Source: Microbacterium azadirachtae (lineage in GTDB: Bacteria; Actinomycetota; Actinomycetes; Actinomycetales; Microbacteriaceae). Taken from it: a stretch of DNA of 64,000 nucleotides. Positions 9,335 through 17,601 of this stretch are shown here, one piece after another (within the stretch, counting starts at the first letter, position 1; every line of letters starts with the position of its first letter). The position numbers and the translations under genes are program-made. The stretch spans positions 1 to 64,000 of the forward strand of contig NZ_JYIT01000068.1 in NCBI RefSeq assembly GCF_000956545.1. Reading direction: 5' to 3'. The notes below the pieces were generated by a model that searched no databases, was not told where the DNA came from, and was given only the letters and a program-made list of their open reading frames with translations.

Positions 9335-10795
9335 GTGACTACCAAGCAGAAGAAGGAGCTCGCCCGCCCCGAGGACGAGCGCCTGCCGATCGGCGCGACG
9401 ATCGGCTACGGCATCCAGCACGTGCTCACGATGTACGGCGGCATCATCGCCCCGCCGCTCATCATCGGCCAGATCGCGGGTCTCAAGCCCGCCGAGATCG
9501 GCGTGCTCATCGCCGCGTGCCTGTTCATGGGCGGTCTCGCCACGATCCTGCAGACGGTCGGAATCCCGTTCTTCGGATCCCAGCTGCCGCTCGTGCAGGG
9601 CGTCTCGTTCGCCGGTGTCGCCACGATGGGCGCGATCGTCACGAACGGCGGGGGGCTGCCCTCGGTGTTCGGCTCCGTGATCGCCGCGTCCCTGATCGGT
9701 CTGCTGATCGCCCCGGTGTTCGCGACCATCATCCGCTTCTTCCCGCCGGTGGTCACCGGAACGGTCATCACCACGATCGGTCTGAGCCTGCTGCCTGTGG
9801 CGGCCGGCTGGATCTACGGCCCCGGCGCGAAGCCCGAGAACGGCGCGCTGCCGGAGAACCTGATGCTCGCCGGCATCACCCTGGTGATCGTGCTGATCCT
9901 CAGCAAGATCCCGGTCGGGGCGATCTCGCGCCTCGCGATCCTGCTCGCCATCGTGCTCGGCACGATCGTCGCGATCTTCCTCGGCAAGGCCGACTTCAGC
10001 AAGGTGGGCGAGGGGCAGATCTTCGCCCTCCCGCAGATCTTCGGCTTCGGCCTGCCCACGTTCGACATCGCCGCGATCATCTCGATGTTCATCGTGATCC
10101 TGGTCACCCTCACCGAGACCACCGCCGACATCCTCGCCGTGAGCGAGATCGTGGGCACCAAGGTCGACTCCAAGCGCATCGCCGCGGGCCTGCGCGCCGA
10201 CATGCTCTCCAGCGCGGTCTCGCCGATCTTCGGCACCTTCACCCAGTCGGCCTTCGCGCAGAACGTCGGCCTGGTCGCGATCACGGGCGTCAAGAGCCGC
10301 TTCGTGGTGACCGCCGGCGGCGGGGTGCTCGTGATCCTGGGCCTGCTGCCCGTGCTCGGGCGCGTCGTGGGCGCGATCCCGCAGCCGGTGCTGGGCGGCG
10401 CAGGACTCGTGCTGTTCGGCTCGGTCGCCGCCTCGGGCATCCGCACGCTCGCCAAGGTGGAGTACAAGGACAACATGAACCTCGTGATCGTCGCGACGTC
10501 GCTCGCGGTGGGCATGCTGCCGATCGCGAAGCCCGACATCTACCACGCGATGCCGGCCTGGTTCGTCACGATCTTCCACTCGGGCATCAGCTCGGCCGCG
10601 GTCACGGCGATCCTGCTCAACCTGCTCTTCAACCACCTCGGCAGCGCGAAGCGCAAGAACGCCTTCGTCTCGGCGCCGACGCGCAGCATCCCGGTCGCGT
10701 ACCTGGACGCCTTCGAGGACGGCGACTCGATCATCGACGGCAAGATCGTCGACCGCGACGGGAACGAGGTCTCGATCGAGCGTCCCGCGCACTGA
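9335..10795 (+). CDS. NCS2-family nucleobase (xanthine/uracil type) permease
   Basis: This 486-residue membrane protein of the nucleobase:cation symporter-2 family imports a purine or pyrimidine with a cation. It shows about 14 hydrophobic segments, the early IGYGIQHVLTMYGGIIAPPLIIG segment (here residues 20 onward), LPLVQGVSFAGV, and the conserved TETTADILAV and TQNVGL-like segment SAFAQNVGLVAITG. I prefer the GTG at 9335, with GAAGAGG six bases before it, over the GTG at 9308, which has no ribosome site. The neighbours (allantoinase, glyoxylate genes, 8-oxoguanine deaminase) suggest xanthine, urate or guanine as the cargo. Specificity cannot be read from the sequence. Confidence 0.88.
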   Translation: MTTKQKKELARPEDERLPIGATIGYGIQHVLTMYGGIIAPPLIIGQIAGLKPAEIGVLIAACLFMGGLATILQTVGIPFFGSQLPLVQGVSFAGVATMGAIVTNGGGLPSVFGSVIAASLIGLLIAPVFATIIRFFPPVVTGTVITTIGLSLLPVAAGWIYGPGAKPENGALPENLMLAGITLVIVLILSKIPVGAISRLAILLAIVLGTIVAIFLGKADFSKVGEGQIFALPQIFGFGLPTFDIAAIISMFIVILVTLTETTADILAVSEIVGTKVDSKRIAAGLRADMLSSAVSPIFGTFTQSAFAQNVGLVAITGVKSRFVVTAGGGVLVILGLLPVLGRVVGAIPQPVLGGAGLVLFGSVAASGIRTLAKVEYKDNMNLVIVATSLAVGMLPIAKPDIYHAMPAWFVTIFHSGISSAAVTAILLNLLFNHLGSAKRKNAFVSAPTRSIPVAYLDAFEDGDSIIDGKIVDRDGNEVSIERPAH

Positions 10796-10801
10796 CCCCG
10801 C

Positions 10802-10836
10802 CCGACCCGTCCCGGCTCACCGCCGGGGCGGGTCGG
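10802..10836 (+). terminator. Hairpin between the permease and amidohydrolase genes
   Basis: A 15-bp stem with one T-G pair (10802-10816 with 10822-10836) has the five-base loop TCACC. No T-run follows, so it may only attenuate transcription into the next gene, or protect the permease mRNA. Confidence 0.5.
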
Positions 10837-10930
10837 CGGGCGCCGCACCTGGATCAGCAGACAGGTCATCACTGAGCTGGCCCCGCGGGGTCGGATCCGG
10901 CCCCGCTCATCGAATGAGGGAGTCCGCATC

Positions 10931-12298
10931 ATGTCCGCATCCACCCGCACCGTCTGGCTGAAGAACCCGCTCGGGATCCACACCGGCGACAGTGCCGACG
11001 CCCGCGGCGGTCTCGTCGTCTCGGGGTCGCGCATCCTCGAGTCCGTGCCCGCCGGAGGAGCCCCCTCCGTGCCCGTGGACGAGACCTTCGACGCCTCCCG
11101 GCACGTGATCATCCCGGGCCTGATCAACACGCACCACCACTTCTACCAGACGCTCACGCGGGCGTGGACGCCGGTCGTCAGCGCCGAGCTGTTCCCCTGG
11201 CTCAAGGGCCTGTACGGCGTCTGGGCGGGGCTCACGCCGAGGGATCTCGAACTCGCGACGACCGCGGCGCTCGCCGAGCTCCTGCTGAGCGGCTGCACCA
11301 CCGCCGCCGACCACCACTACCTCTTCCCGAGCGGGCTCGAGGACGGCATCGACGTGCAGGTCGAGGTCGTCAAGCGCCTCGGCATGCGGGCCACCCTGAC
11401 GCGCGGATCCATGTCTCTCGGCGAGAAGGACGGCGGACTCCCGCCGCAGAGCACCGTGCAGGACGCCGAGGTGATCCTCGCCGACAGCGAGCGCCTGGTC
11501 GGCGCCCATCACGAGCGCGGCGAGGGCGCCTTCGTGCAGATCGGCCTCGCGCCCTGCTCGCCGTTCTCGGTGACCACCGAGGTCATGCGCGACACCGCGA
11601 ACCTCGCCGAGCGCCTCGATGTGCGGATGCACACCCACCTCGCCGAGACGATCGACGAGGAGGACTTCTGCCGCGAGCGGTTCGGCCTCCGCACGGTGGA
11701 CTACCTCGACAGCGTCGGCTGGCTCTCCGACCGCACCTGGCTCGCGCACGGCATCCACTTCGACGACGCCGAGATCGCGCGGCTGGGGGCCGCCGGCACC
11801 GCGGTCTCGCACTGCGCCACCTCGAACATGCGCCTGGCGAGCGGGATCGCGCGCGCCGTCGAGCTCGAGGCGGCGGGCGTCCCGGTCGGGCTGGGCGTGG
11901 ACGGATCCGCCTCGAACGACGGCTCGAACATGATGATGGAGGTGCGTCAGGCCCTGTACCTGCAGCGCCTCCGCTACGGGGCCGCGGCCGTCACGCCCGA
12001 GCACGCCCTGAACTGGGCGACGCAGGGGTCGGCGCGCGCCCTCGGCCGCAGCGACATCGGTGTGCTCGCTCCGGGCAAGCAGGCCGACCTCGCGATGTTC
12101 ACGCTCGACGAGCTGCGCTTCTCCGGCAGCCACGATCCGCTCGCGGCCCTGCTGCTGTGCGGCGCGGAGCGCGCCGATCGCGTGATGGTCGGCGGCGTCT
12201 GGCGCGTGCGGGACGGGCAGATCGTGGGGCTCGACGTGCCGCAGCTGATCGCCGAGCACAGCGCCGCGGCCCGCGCGCTGCTCGCCCGCCACGCCTGA
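10931..12298 (+). CDS. 8-oxoguanine deaminase / hydroxyatrazine hydrolase-type amidohydrolase
   Basis: This 455-residue metal-dependent amidohydrolase belongs to the ATZ/TRZ group and most resembles 8-oxoguanine deaminases, which convert 8-oxoguanine to urate. The mononuclear metal ligands are present: His68/His70 (NTHHHFYQ), His in MHTHLAET, His in LAHGIHFDD and Asp in GLGVDGSASND. The length and the segment RLASGIARAVELEAAGVPVG are typical. GAGGGAG precedes the ATG at 10931. It lies 135 bases after the permease, and a hairpin lies between them. Related enzymes act on hydroxyatrazine, guanine or isoguanine, so the substrate assignment rests on family likeness and the purine context. Confidence 0.75.
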   Translation: MSASTRTVWLKNPLGIHTGDSADARGGLVVSGSRILESVPAGGAPSVPVDETFDASRHVIIPGLINTHHHFYQTLTRAWTPVVSAELFPWLKGLYGVWAGLTPRDLELATTAALAELLLSGCTTAADHHYLFPSGLEDGIDVQVEVVKRLGMRATLTRGSMSLGEKDGGLPPQSTVQDAEVILADSERLVGAHHERGEGAFVQIGLAPCSPFSVTTEVMRDTANLAERLDVRMHTHLAETIDEEDFCRERFGLRTVDYLDSVGWLSDRTWLAHGIHFDDAEIARLGAAGTAVSHCATSNMRLASGIARAVELEAAGVPVGLGVDGSASNDGSNMMMEVRQALYLQRLRYGAAAVTPEHALNWATQGSARALGRSDIGVLAPGKQADLAMFTLDELRFSGSHDPLAALLLCGAERADRVMVGGVWRVRDGQIVGLDVPQLIAEHSAAARALLARHA

Positions 12299-12338
12299 GC
12301 CCGCGTCGCCCCCTCCTCCCCGGCCCTTCCCTTGCTGT

Positions 12339-12395
12339 TCGCTGGTCGCGCATTGCGGCTTTCGCGGCCCGAAAACCGCAAACTGCGACCAGCGA
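12339..12395. repeat. Nested-palindrome intergenic repeat, copy A
   Basis: The outer arms TCGCTGGTCGC (12339-12349) and GCGACCAGCGA (12385-12395) enclose inner arms TTGCGG/CCGCAA and TTTCG/CGAAA. The core (ATTGCGGCTTTCGC) recurs at 17526-17586. It sits between two convergent genes and can act as a bidirectional terminator. The copy-to-copy conservation of the loop suggests a mobile REP/MITE-like element. Confidence 0.75.
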
Positions 12396-12425
12396 GCAGG
12401 CGGAGCCGGCGCTTCAGCCGGAGCC

Positions 12426-13487
12426 TCAGCGGCTGAAGCGGGCGGCGATCCAGTCGGCGGCGTGGGAGGGGGCGTGCTGCGCGCGCATCGTCCCGGAGTG
12501 ATGCGACGGCCACCAGCGGGCCGTGAGGTCGACCCCGGCCCGGCGGTAGCGGCGGAGCAGTCGCGCGGTGAGCGGCGCGGGCGCCACCTCGTCGAACCAC
12601 GCCGCATCGATGCGCACGGGCGTGCGGAATCCGGTCACGGCGGCGACGTCGTTCGCCCGGAACGACGCGTACAGCCGCGTGAAGAGCGCCCTCCGTGCGG
12701 GCCCGCCGATGCGGCCCGGCGCGATGCCGCCCCAGGAGTCGGCGGCGGCGAGCTCGCTGAGGCAGAGCCGGTCGAGATCGCGCCATCGTGCGCGGGCGGC
12801 GGGGCTGAGGCCCTCGCCGTCGATCAGCGCGGCGAGAACGGGATCCGCCGTGGCCGCACCGCGCAGCATGAGGCCGATGAGGGCTGAGACCACGCCCGAA
12901 CCCGGTGCGACGCCGGGAAGCGCGAGCGAGGCGCGGATGCTGAGGTCCATCCGGGTGACGGGCGTCACGGCGGCGACTCCGCGCAGTCTGCTGCGGGAGT
13001 CCGGCTCGTCCGCCGCGCCGGCGAACAGCGCGGCGACCGCGCCCTCGGAATGACCGGCGACGAGCCAGTCGTCACCGAGGCGGTCGTCGAAGTCGTGCCG
13101 GGCGCGCATCATCGCGCGCAGGGATCCGGACAGCGGACCGCCCAGGAGATAGGGATGCACGCCGCTGCCGCCGATGCCGGGGTAGTCCGGCCGCAGCACG
13201 GCGATGCCGCGCCGCAGCAGCAGGTCGCAGAGGGCGTCGCCCTGGGACATGCGCCGCCACTCCGGGTGCCCGGGGTGGCCGAGACTCGGCGCGGACCGCC
13301 GCGATCCGCCCGTCGTCATGTGGCCGAACACGACGATCGGGTGGCCGCCGCGCGGCGCCGCCGTGGCGGGCAGGTGCAGGATCCCGGTCTCCGGTCCGTC
13401 CTCGCCGGGGAAGCGCACGATGCGCGTGGATCCGTGACGGATCCCGGATCCCGGTCCGCCGGACGCGTCGCCGCCCCGGCCGCTCAC
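12426..13487 (-). CDS. Alpha/beta hydrolase (lipase/esterase-like)
   Basis: This 353-residue protein has an alpha/beta-hydrolase fold. The nucleophile elbow is GHSEG (in VAGHSEGAVAALFAG). An early VVFGHMTTGG gives the oxyanion strand, and the C-terminal WFDEVAP (acid) and HHSG (histidine) complete a plausible catalytic triad. No signal peptide is seen. The GTG start at 13487 overlaps the stop of the upstream M28-like gene (GTGA), so the two are translated together. The layout resembles secreted-lipase-type hydrolases, but the substrate is unknown. A repeat (12339-12395) separates it from the convergent amidohydrolase. Confidence 0.75.
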   Translation of the reverse strand: MSGRGGDASGGPGSGIRHGSTRIVRFPGEDGPETGILHLPATAAPRGGHPIVVFGHMTTGGSRRSAPSLGHPGHPEWRRMSQGDALCDLLLRRGIAVLRPDYPGIGGSGVHPYLLGGPLSGSLRAMMRARHDFDDRLGDDWLVAGHSEGAVAALFAGAADEPDSRSRLRGVAAVTPVTRMDLSIRASLALPGVAPGSGVVSALIGLMLRGAATADPVLAALIDGEGLSPAARARWRDLDRLCLSELAAADSWGGIAPGRIGGPARRALFTRLYASFRANDVAAVTGFRTPVRIDAAWFDEVAPAPLTARLLRRYRRAGVDLTARWWPSHHSGTMRAQHAPSHAADWIAARFSR

Positions 13488-14971
13488 CAGCGTCCCCGGG
13501 GGAGCAGGCGGCGCACGCCGGCGGGCAGGGTGCCCAGGAGCGAGCCGCGGCGCCGGTCGGCGTCGTCCACGACGTCGGCGAAGAACCGGGCCACCGGCTC
13601 GAGCTGGGCCACGTCGATGCGGTCGATCGTGTCGGCGTCGTCGTACAGGTAGAGCGGGCCGGAGATCAGGCTCACGGTGGGCACGCCGGAGACGAACGTG
13701 AACGAGGCGTCGGTGGGGATGCCGCCCGCGAAGAACTCGAGCAGACCGGATCCGAGGATGCTGGTCGCGTGGAGCCGATGCCTGCGGATGAGTCCCGCGA
13801 TGCGGGCGGTGAACGCCGGGCTGACGTTGAGGAAGATGCCGCGCGGCTCGGTCTCCCCGGTGCTCGCGAAACCTCCATCGACGCCCTCGACGGCGCGCAG
13901 CCCGATGTGCTCGATCGTGACGTTGAGCACGATCCTCCAGGGCGCGTCCGGCGAGAGCACGTGGCGGCGGGCGAACTCCCGGTGCGCCTGGTAGCCGGTG
14001 AAGTGCGTGTCGAAGGTGGTGAAGAGCAGCGTCTTGCGCGGAGGCCGCCCCGCGCGAGACTTGGCCGCGTAGTGCTCGGCGAGCGCGATCACCTCGGCGG
14101 CCCCCGAGGCGTCCTCCACCGCGCCGTCGCCGACCGAGTCGTGATGAGACTGGATCATGACGGCGTCGCTCCGGGAGGACCGGCCCCCGGATCGCGCCGC
14201 GCGTTCGTCGGCGCGCGCCGGGCGGTCGCTGCCCGGCAGCACGCCGATCACCGTGCGCGAGACCACCTCCGAGCGCTCCACGCCGAGAGTGAGCGTCGCG
14301 CGCGGCGAGCGACGCAGACGGGCCCGCAGCCGGGCGCCGCCCGCGCGGGTCACCCAGGCGCCCGGCAGGCGGAACAGCGTGCGCCGGTAGTACTCGTTGT
14401 GGTAGCCGAGCGAGTCGGGGTAGTCGCGCAGGACACCGATGACCCCGACGGCGCCCGCCGCCGCGGCGTCGCGCATCGTGCGGGCGAGCGAGGTGACGTA
14501 CGGGTTGCGGCTGCGCAGCACGTCGCGCCGCAGCACGCGCCGTCCCGGATCGTGCAGGAACAGCGTCAGCGGCAGCGTGTGCGCGAGCGTCATGTCGAAC
14601 GTGAGGTCGAACAGCACGATCGCCCCGCGCACGTCGTGCCGGCCCACGCGGTCGGCCCCGATGTCGACCACCGGGGCGTCGACGACGTGCCGCACCTCGC
14701 CGGTCCAGTCGTGTGCGGGGAGGGCGGAGTGCAGGATCGGCGAGCAGGGCACGGTGAGCGCGTCCGACGCCTCGCCGACCTCGACGCGGCATTCGCCGGC
14801 CCGCCACGCGAACGACGGCACTTCGAGGATCTCGGTCGTGAGGCCGGCGCGGGAGAAGCGCTCCTCGACGTAGGCGGCCGCGGCGGCCCCGCCCGGCGTC
14901 CCGGTGGCGCGGGGTGCCAGCGCGACCAGATCCTCGATGGTCGCCAGGATCTGCGCGGTCGTCAAGCTCAT
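13484..14971 (-). CDS. M28-family peptidase-like protein with a degenerate metal site
   Basis: This 495-residue protein has a PA-like insert (about 55-230) and a C-terminal M28 aminopeptidase fold. The first two metal ligands are kept (HHDS and VEDASG), as is an acidic ligand in IEHIG. The usual catalytic Glu-Glu pair after FxxFD is replaced (FTTFDTHFTGYQAH), and the last His ligand region reads LYLYDDADT. It may therefore be inactive, mononuclear or changed in chemistry. There is no signal peptide. The start at 14971 is leaderless: TACGCT lies six bases upstream on the minus strand. It is coupled by GTGA to the alpha/beta hydrolase and divergent from an Lrp-type regulator. Confidence 0.75.
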   Translation of the reverse strand: MSLTTAQILATIEDLVALAPRATGTPGGAAAAAYVEERFSRAGLTTEILEVPSFAWRAGECRVEVGEASDALTVPCSPILHSALPAHDWTGEVRHVVDAPVVDIGADRVGRHDVRGAIVLFDLTFDMTLAHTLPLTLFLHDPGRRVLRRDVLRSRNPYVTSLARTMRDAAAAGAVGVIGVLRDYPDSLGYHNEYYRRTLFRLPGAWVTRAGGARLRARLRRSPRATLTLGVERSEVVSRTVIGVLPGSDRPARADERAARSGGRSSRSDAVMIQSHHDSVGDGAVEDASGAAEVIALAEHYAAKSRAGRPPRKTLLFTTFDTHFTGYQAHREFARRHVLSPDAPWRIVLNVTIEHIGLRAVEGVDGGFASTGETEPRGIFLNVSPAFTARIAGLIRRHRLHATSILGSGLLEFFAGGIPTDASFTFVSGVPTVSLISGPLYLYDDADTIDRIDVAQLEPVARFFADVVDDADRRRGSLLGTLPAGVRRLLPRGRW

Positions 14972-14996
14972 GGGTCGAGCGTAGATTTTCGATCGG

Positions 14997-15012
14997 GATT
15001 CGGATCTGAATC
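14997..15012 (+). promoter_or_regulatory. Candidate Lrp operator in the divergent region
   Basis: GATTCGGATCTGAATC is a 16-base imperfect palindrome (GATTC arms) between the M28-like gene and the Lrp-family gene. It lies just upstream of both -10 boxes. That position suits autoregulation and control of the divergent operon. Confidence 0.45.
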
Positions 15013-15058
15013 GAGGGAAACCGCCACTCTTCTCCGCATCATGCGTAGTCTTCGTCAC

Positions 15059-16057
15059 ATGGAGACGACGGATCCCCGGGTGCTGGACGAGGTCGACCTG
15101 GCGGTGGTACACGCCCTGCAGCTCGACGCCAGGGCGCCCTGGACCCGCATCGCGGCCGCGATCGGCGTGGACGCCGCCACGGTCGTGCGGCACTGGAGCG
15201 CGCTGACCGACGAGGGGCTGGCCTGGCTCACGGCGTGGCCCACGGCGGAACGCTGGGCGTCGACGACCGATCTCGCGCTCGTGCTGGTGCATCCCGGGAT
15301 CGCGCCCGACGCGCAGGCCGCGATCGTGCGGCGACCGTGGGTGCTCGGCGTCGATGAGACCTCGGCCGGGCTCCTGGTGCTCGTCGCCGCCTCCGAGGGC
15401 CTGCCGCAGCTGGGGGAGCGCGTGTGCGCCCTCGAAGCCGACGCGACCGTGGTGCGGATGGACGTCGCTGCGACCGTCGCGGCCGAGGACTCCACCTGGC
15501 GGCTGCCCGTGCTCTCGGCCGCGCAGCAGCGCCTCCTCCGCCCCGCACCCGGCGGCACCCGCGCGTCCGCGGCGGACACGGCGCGGCCGCTCAAGCCGCA
15601 CGTCGTCGCGGACATCGCCGACGTGCTGGAGGAGGATCCGCGCATGCCGTCGGCGGCGCTCGCGGCGCGTCTCGGCGTGTCCGAGGCGACCGCCCGCCGG
15701 GCCGTGGAACGGGCGACCGCGACGGGACTGCTGCGGTTCGGCTGCGACCTGGCGATGCCGGCGGCGGGCTACCGCCGGGGCGCCGTGCTGTGGGCGCGCT
15801 CCGCCGACCCCGAGGCGGCCGCAGCGCGTGCGGCACGTCTGCCGGAGGCGCATCGCGCCGGCGTGGCGGTGGGGCCCGCGCCCGTGTTCGCGTGCGTGCG
15901 GGCGCGCTCGCTGACGGCGCTGCCCGCCATCGAGCGTTCCTGGGGGCAGGACGTCGAGATCGTCGACCGCTGGACCGTGCTGCGATCGGTCAAGCGCAAC
16001 GGGCACGAGCTCGACGCCTCCGGCCGGTCGATCGCGCGCATCCCGCCCTGGTGGTGA
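15059..16057 (+). CDS. Lrp/AsnC-family regulator with two HTH-ligand modules
   Basis: This 332-residue protein is twice the size of a normal Lrp. The first HTH spans about 10-60 (DLAVVHALQLDARAPWTRIA), followed by an Lrp-type alpha/beta ligand region. A second HTH starts near 180 (LADVLEEDPRMP-like, with AARLGVSEATARRAVERA) and is followed by another ligand region. I chose ATG 15059 over ATG 15041 because TAGTCT at 15046-15051 lies seven bases before it, giving a leaderless start. It is divergent from the M28/hydrolase pair and convergent with the permease gene, so these are its most likely targets. Ligands are probably amino acids or small peptides. Confidence 0.8.
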   Translation: METTDPRVLDEVDLAVVHALQLDARAPWTRIAAAIGVDAATVVRHWSALTDEGLAWLTAWPTAERWASTTDLALVLVHPGIAPDAQAAIVRRPWVLGVDETSAGLLVLVAASEGLPQLGERVCALEADATVVRMDVAATVAAEDSTWRLPVLSAAQQRLLRPAPGGTRASAADTARPLKPHVVADIADVLEEDPRMPSAALAARLGVSEATARRAVERATATGLLRFGCDLAMPAAGYRRGAVLWARSADPEAAAARAARLPEAHRAGVAVGPAPVFACVRARSLTALPAIERSWGQDVEIVDRWTVLRSVKRNGHELDASGRSIARIPPWW

Positions 16058-16067
16058 CGGGGAGCGG

Positions 16068-17405
16068 TCAGGGAAGGGGTGCGGCGGCAGCGTCCGCCTC
16101 CGCGCGCAGGCGGCCGTCGAGGCGGTAGCGCGACAGCGGGATCAGACTGATCAGGCAGAGCGCCGCGGGGACGAGAGAGACCCCGAGGACGATCGCCCAC
16201 TGCGCGCTGTCGGGCTGCGCCGTCGTGTCGCCGGTCGCAGCGCGGTAGCCTCCGAGCGTCAGCACGAGCCCGAGCAGGGCCGGCCCCAGGGCGTAGCCGA
16301 GGAGCTCGAACCCCGACCACACTCCGGAGATCATCCCGATCCGGTTCGTGCCGCTGCGACGGGCGTCCTCGGCGGCGAGGTCGGGCAGCATCGCCAGCGG
16401 GAACAGCTGCGCTCCGGCGTACCCGACTCCGACCACGCCCGAGGCGGCGAGCAGCGGCACCGCGTCGCCGGTGCGCGCCGCGAGCAGCGCGACCAGACCG
16501 ACCGTCATCGTGACGGTGGCGACCATGAACCCCGACCTCTTGCCGATCCGGGATCCGAGCCGGCTCCACACCGGGGTGAGCACGATGGCGGGGGCGACGA
16601 AGCACACGAAGCTGTAGGTCGCGACGGACGGATCGTGCACGACGTGCCGCGCCGCGTAGACGACGCCGCCGAGCACCATGCCGATCGCGACGGCCTGCAG
16701 GACGAAGGCGACGATGAGCATGCGCGCGTCGGCGTCCCGCAGCACGATCGCGAGCTGGGCGAACAGCCGCCCCTGGGCCTGCTCGCCGCGCGTCAGCGGC
16801 ACCGAGCGCGTGCCGAACCACACGCCCGCGGTGCCGACGAGGATGAGCACCGCCATCGCGAGCGCCATGATCCGGTAGCCGGACACGCCGCCGAAGGCCT
16901 CCACGAGGGCCGGGGCCGCGGCGCCGGAGATCAGGATGGCGAGCGTGAACACGATCACGCGCCAGCTGATCATCCGCGTGCGCTCGGTGTAGTCGTCGGT
17001 GATCTCGGCCGACATCGCGAGATACGGCACCTGGAAGAACGCGTAGACCGTGGCCGAGGCGAGGAACGCCGTGAGCACCCACAGCGCGGCCACGACCGGC
17101 GGGGCCGTCGGGCCGAAGAACATCGCGGCGAACGCGAGGGCGAGCAGGATCCCGGCGCGCAGGATGAACGGCCGCCGGCGGTCCTGCGCATTGCGGGAGC
17201 GGTCGCTGATACGGCCGGCGATCGGATTGAGGAAGAAGTCCCAGGCCTTCGGAGCGAAGACGATCATGCCCGCGATCGCGGCCTGCACGCCGAGGAGGTC
17301 GGTGAGGAACGGCATCAGGATGAGGCCGGGCACGGTGCCGTAGGTGCCCGAGGAGATGCCGCCCAGGGCGTAGCCGACGCGGACGCGGCGGGGGAGCGCG
17401 GTCAT
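16068..17405 (-). CDS. MFS / GPH-type sugar or solute symporter
   Basis: This 445-residue membrane protein has 12 predicted segments and the glycoside-pentoside-hexuronide style motif near the N terminus (GYALGGISSGTYGTVPGLILMPFLTD and FLNPIAGRISDRSR). The latter is the loop 2-3 signature of MFS permeases. Its start is leaderless, with TACGAT six bases before the ATG on the minus strand. It converges on the Lrp gene, 10 bases apart. The substrate is unknown. The context of a peptidase-like protein and a hydrolase hints at a peptide, ester or glycoside degradation product. Confidence 0.75.
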   Translation of the reverse strand: MTALPRRVRVGYALGGISSGTYGTVPGLILMPFLTDLLGVQAAIAGMIVFAPKAWDFFLNPIAGRISDRSRNAQDRRRPFILRAGILLALAFAAMFFGPTAPPVVAALWVLTAFLASATVYAFFQVPYLAMSAEITDDYTERTRMISWRVIVFTLAILISGAAAPALVEAFGGVSGYRIMALAMAVLILVGTAGVWFGTRSVPLTRGEQAQGRLFAQLAIVLRDADARMLIVAFVLQAVAIGMVLGGVVYAARHVVHDPSVATYSFVCFVAPAIVLTPVWSRLGSRIGKRSGFMVATVTMTVGLVALLAARTGDAVPLLAASGVVGVGYAGAQLFPLAMLPDLAAEDARRSGTNRIGMISGVWSGFELLGYALGPALLGLVLTLGGYRAATGDTTAQPDSAQWAIVLGVSLVPAALCLISLIPLSRYRLDGRLRAEADAAAAPLP

Positions 17406-17525
17406 GCGCCGATCGTAGGGGCGGTCACGCGGATCGACGGATCCGATGCGCCGGATCCGTCATCCCGGCCGTCGCGGTGCCGCGGATCCGCCCTGGCAGC
17501 CCGCCCGCGCCGCCCCCGACCCACG

Positions 17526-17586
17526 GTTCGGCGGTCGCGTATTGCGGCTTTCGCAGCCCGAATCCCGCGAACTGCGACCAGCGAAC
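17526..17586. repeat. Nested-palindrome intergenic repeat, copy B
   Basis: The outer arms GTTCGGCGGTCGC (17526-17538) and GCGACCAGCGAAC (17574-17586) pair with one mismatch and enclose ATTGCGGCTTTCGC, as in copy A at 12339-12395. It lies downstream of the G6PDH-like gene and upstream of the MFS gene. Confidence 0.75.
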
Positions 17587-17601
17587 GAAGGGACCCGCGC
17601 C

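Noticed and set aside
9308..9337. GTG 9308 as the permease start
   Set aside because: It lacks a ribosome site, whereas GTG 9335 has GAAGAGG at correct spacing and agrees with the family start.
13250..13490. Fusion of the alpha/beta hydrolase to the M28-like region as one 793-residue protein
   Set aside because: The long frame only continues antisense-like Arg-rich sequence; the two proteins are in different frames and overlap by GTGA.
15041..15058. ATG 15041 as the Lrp start
   Set aside because: The -10-like TAGTCT at 15046-15051 lies between the two ATGs, so the transcript should begin near 15059.
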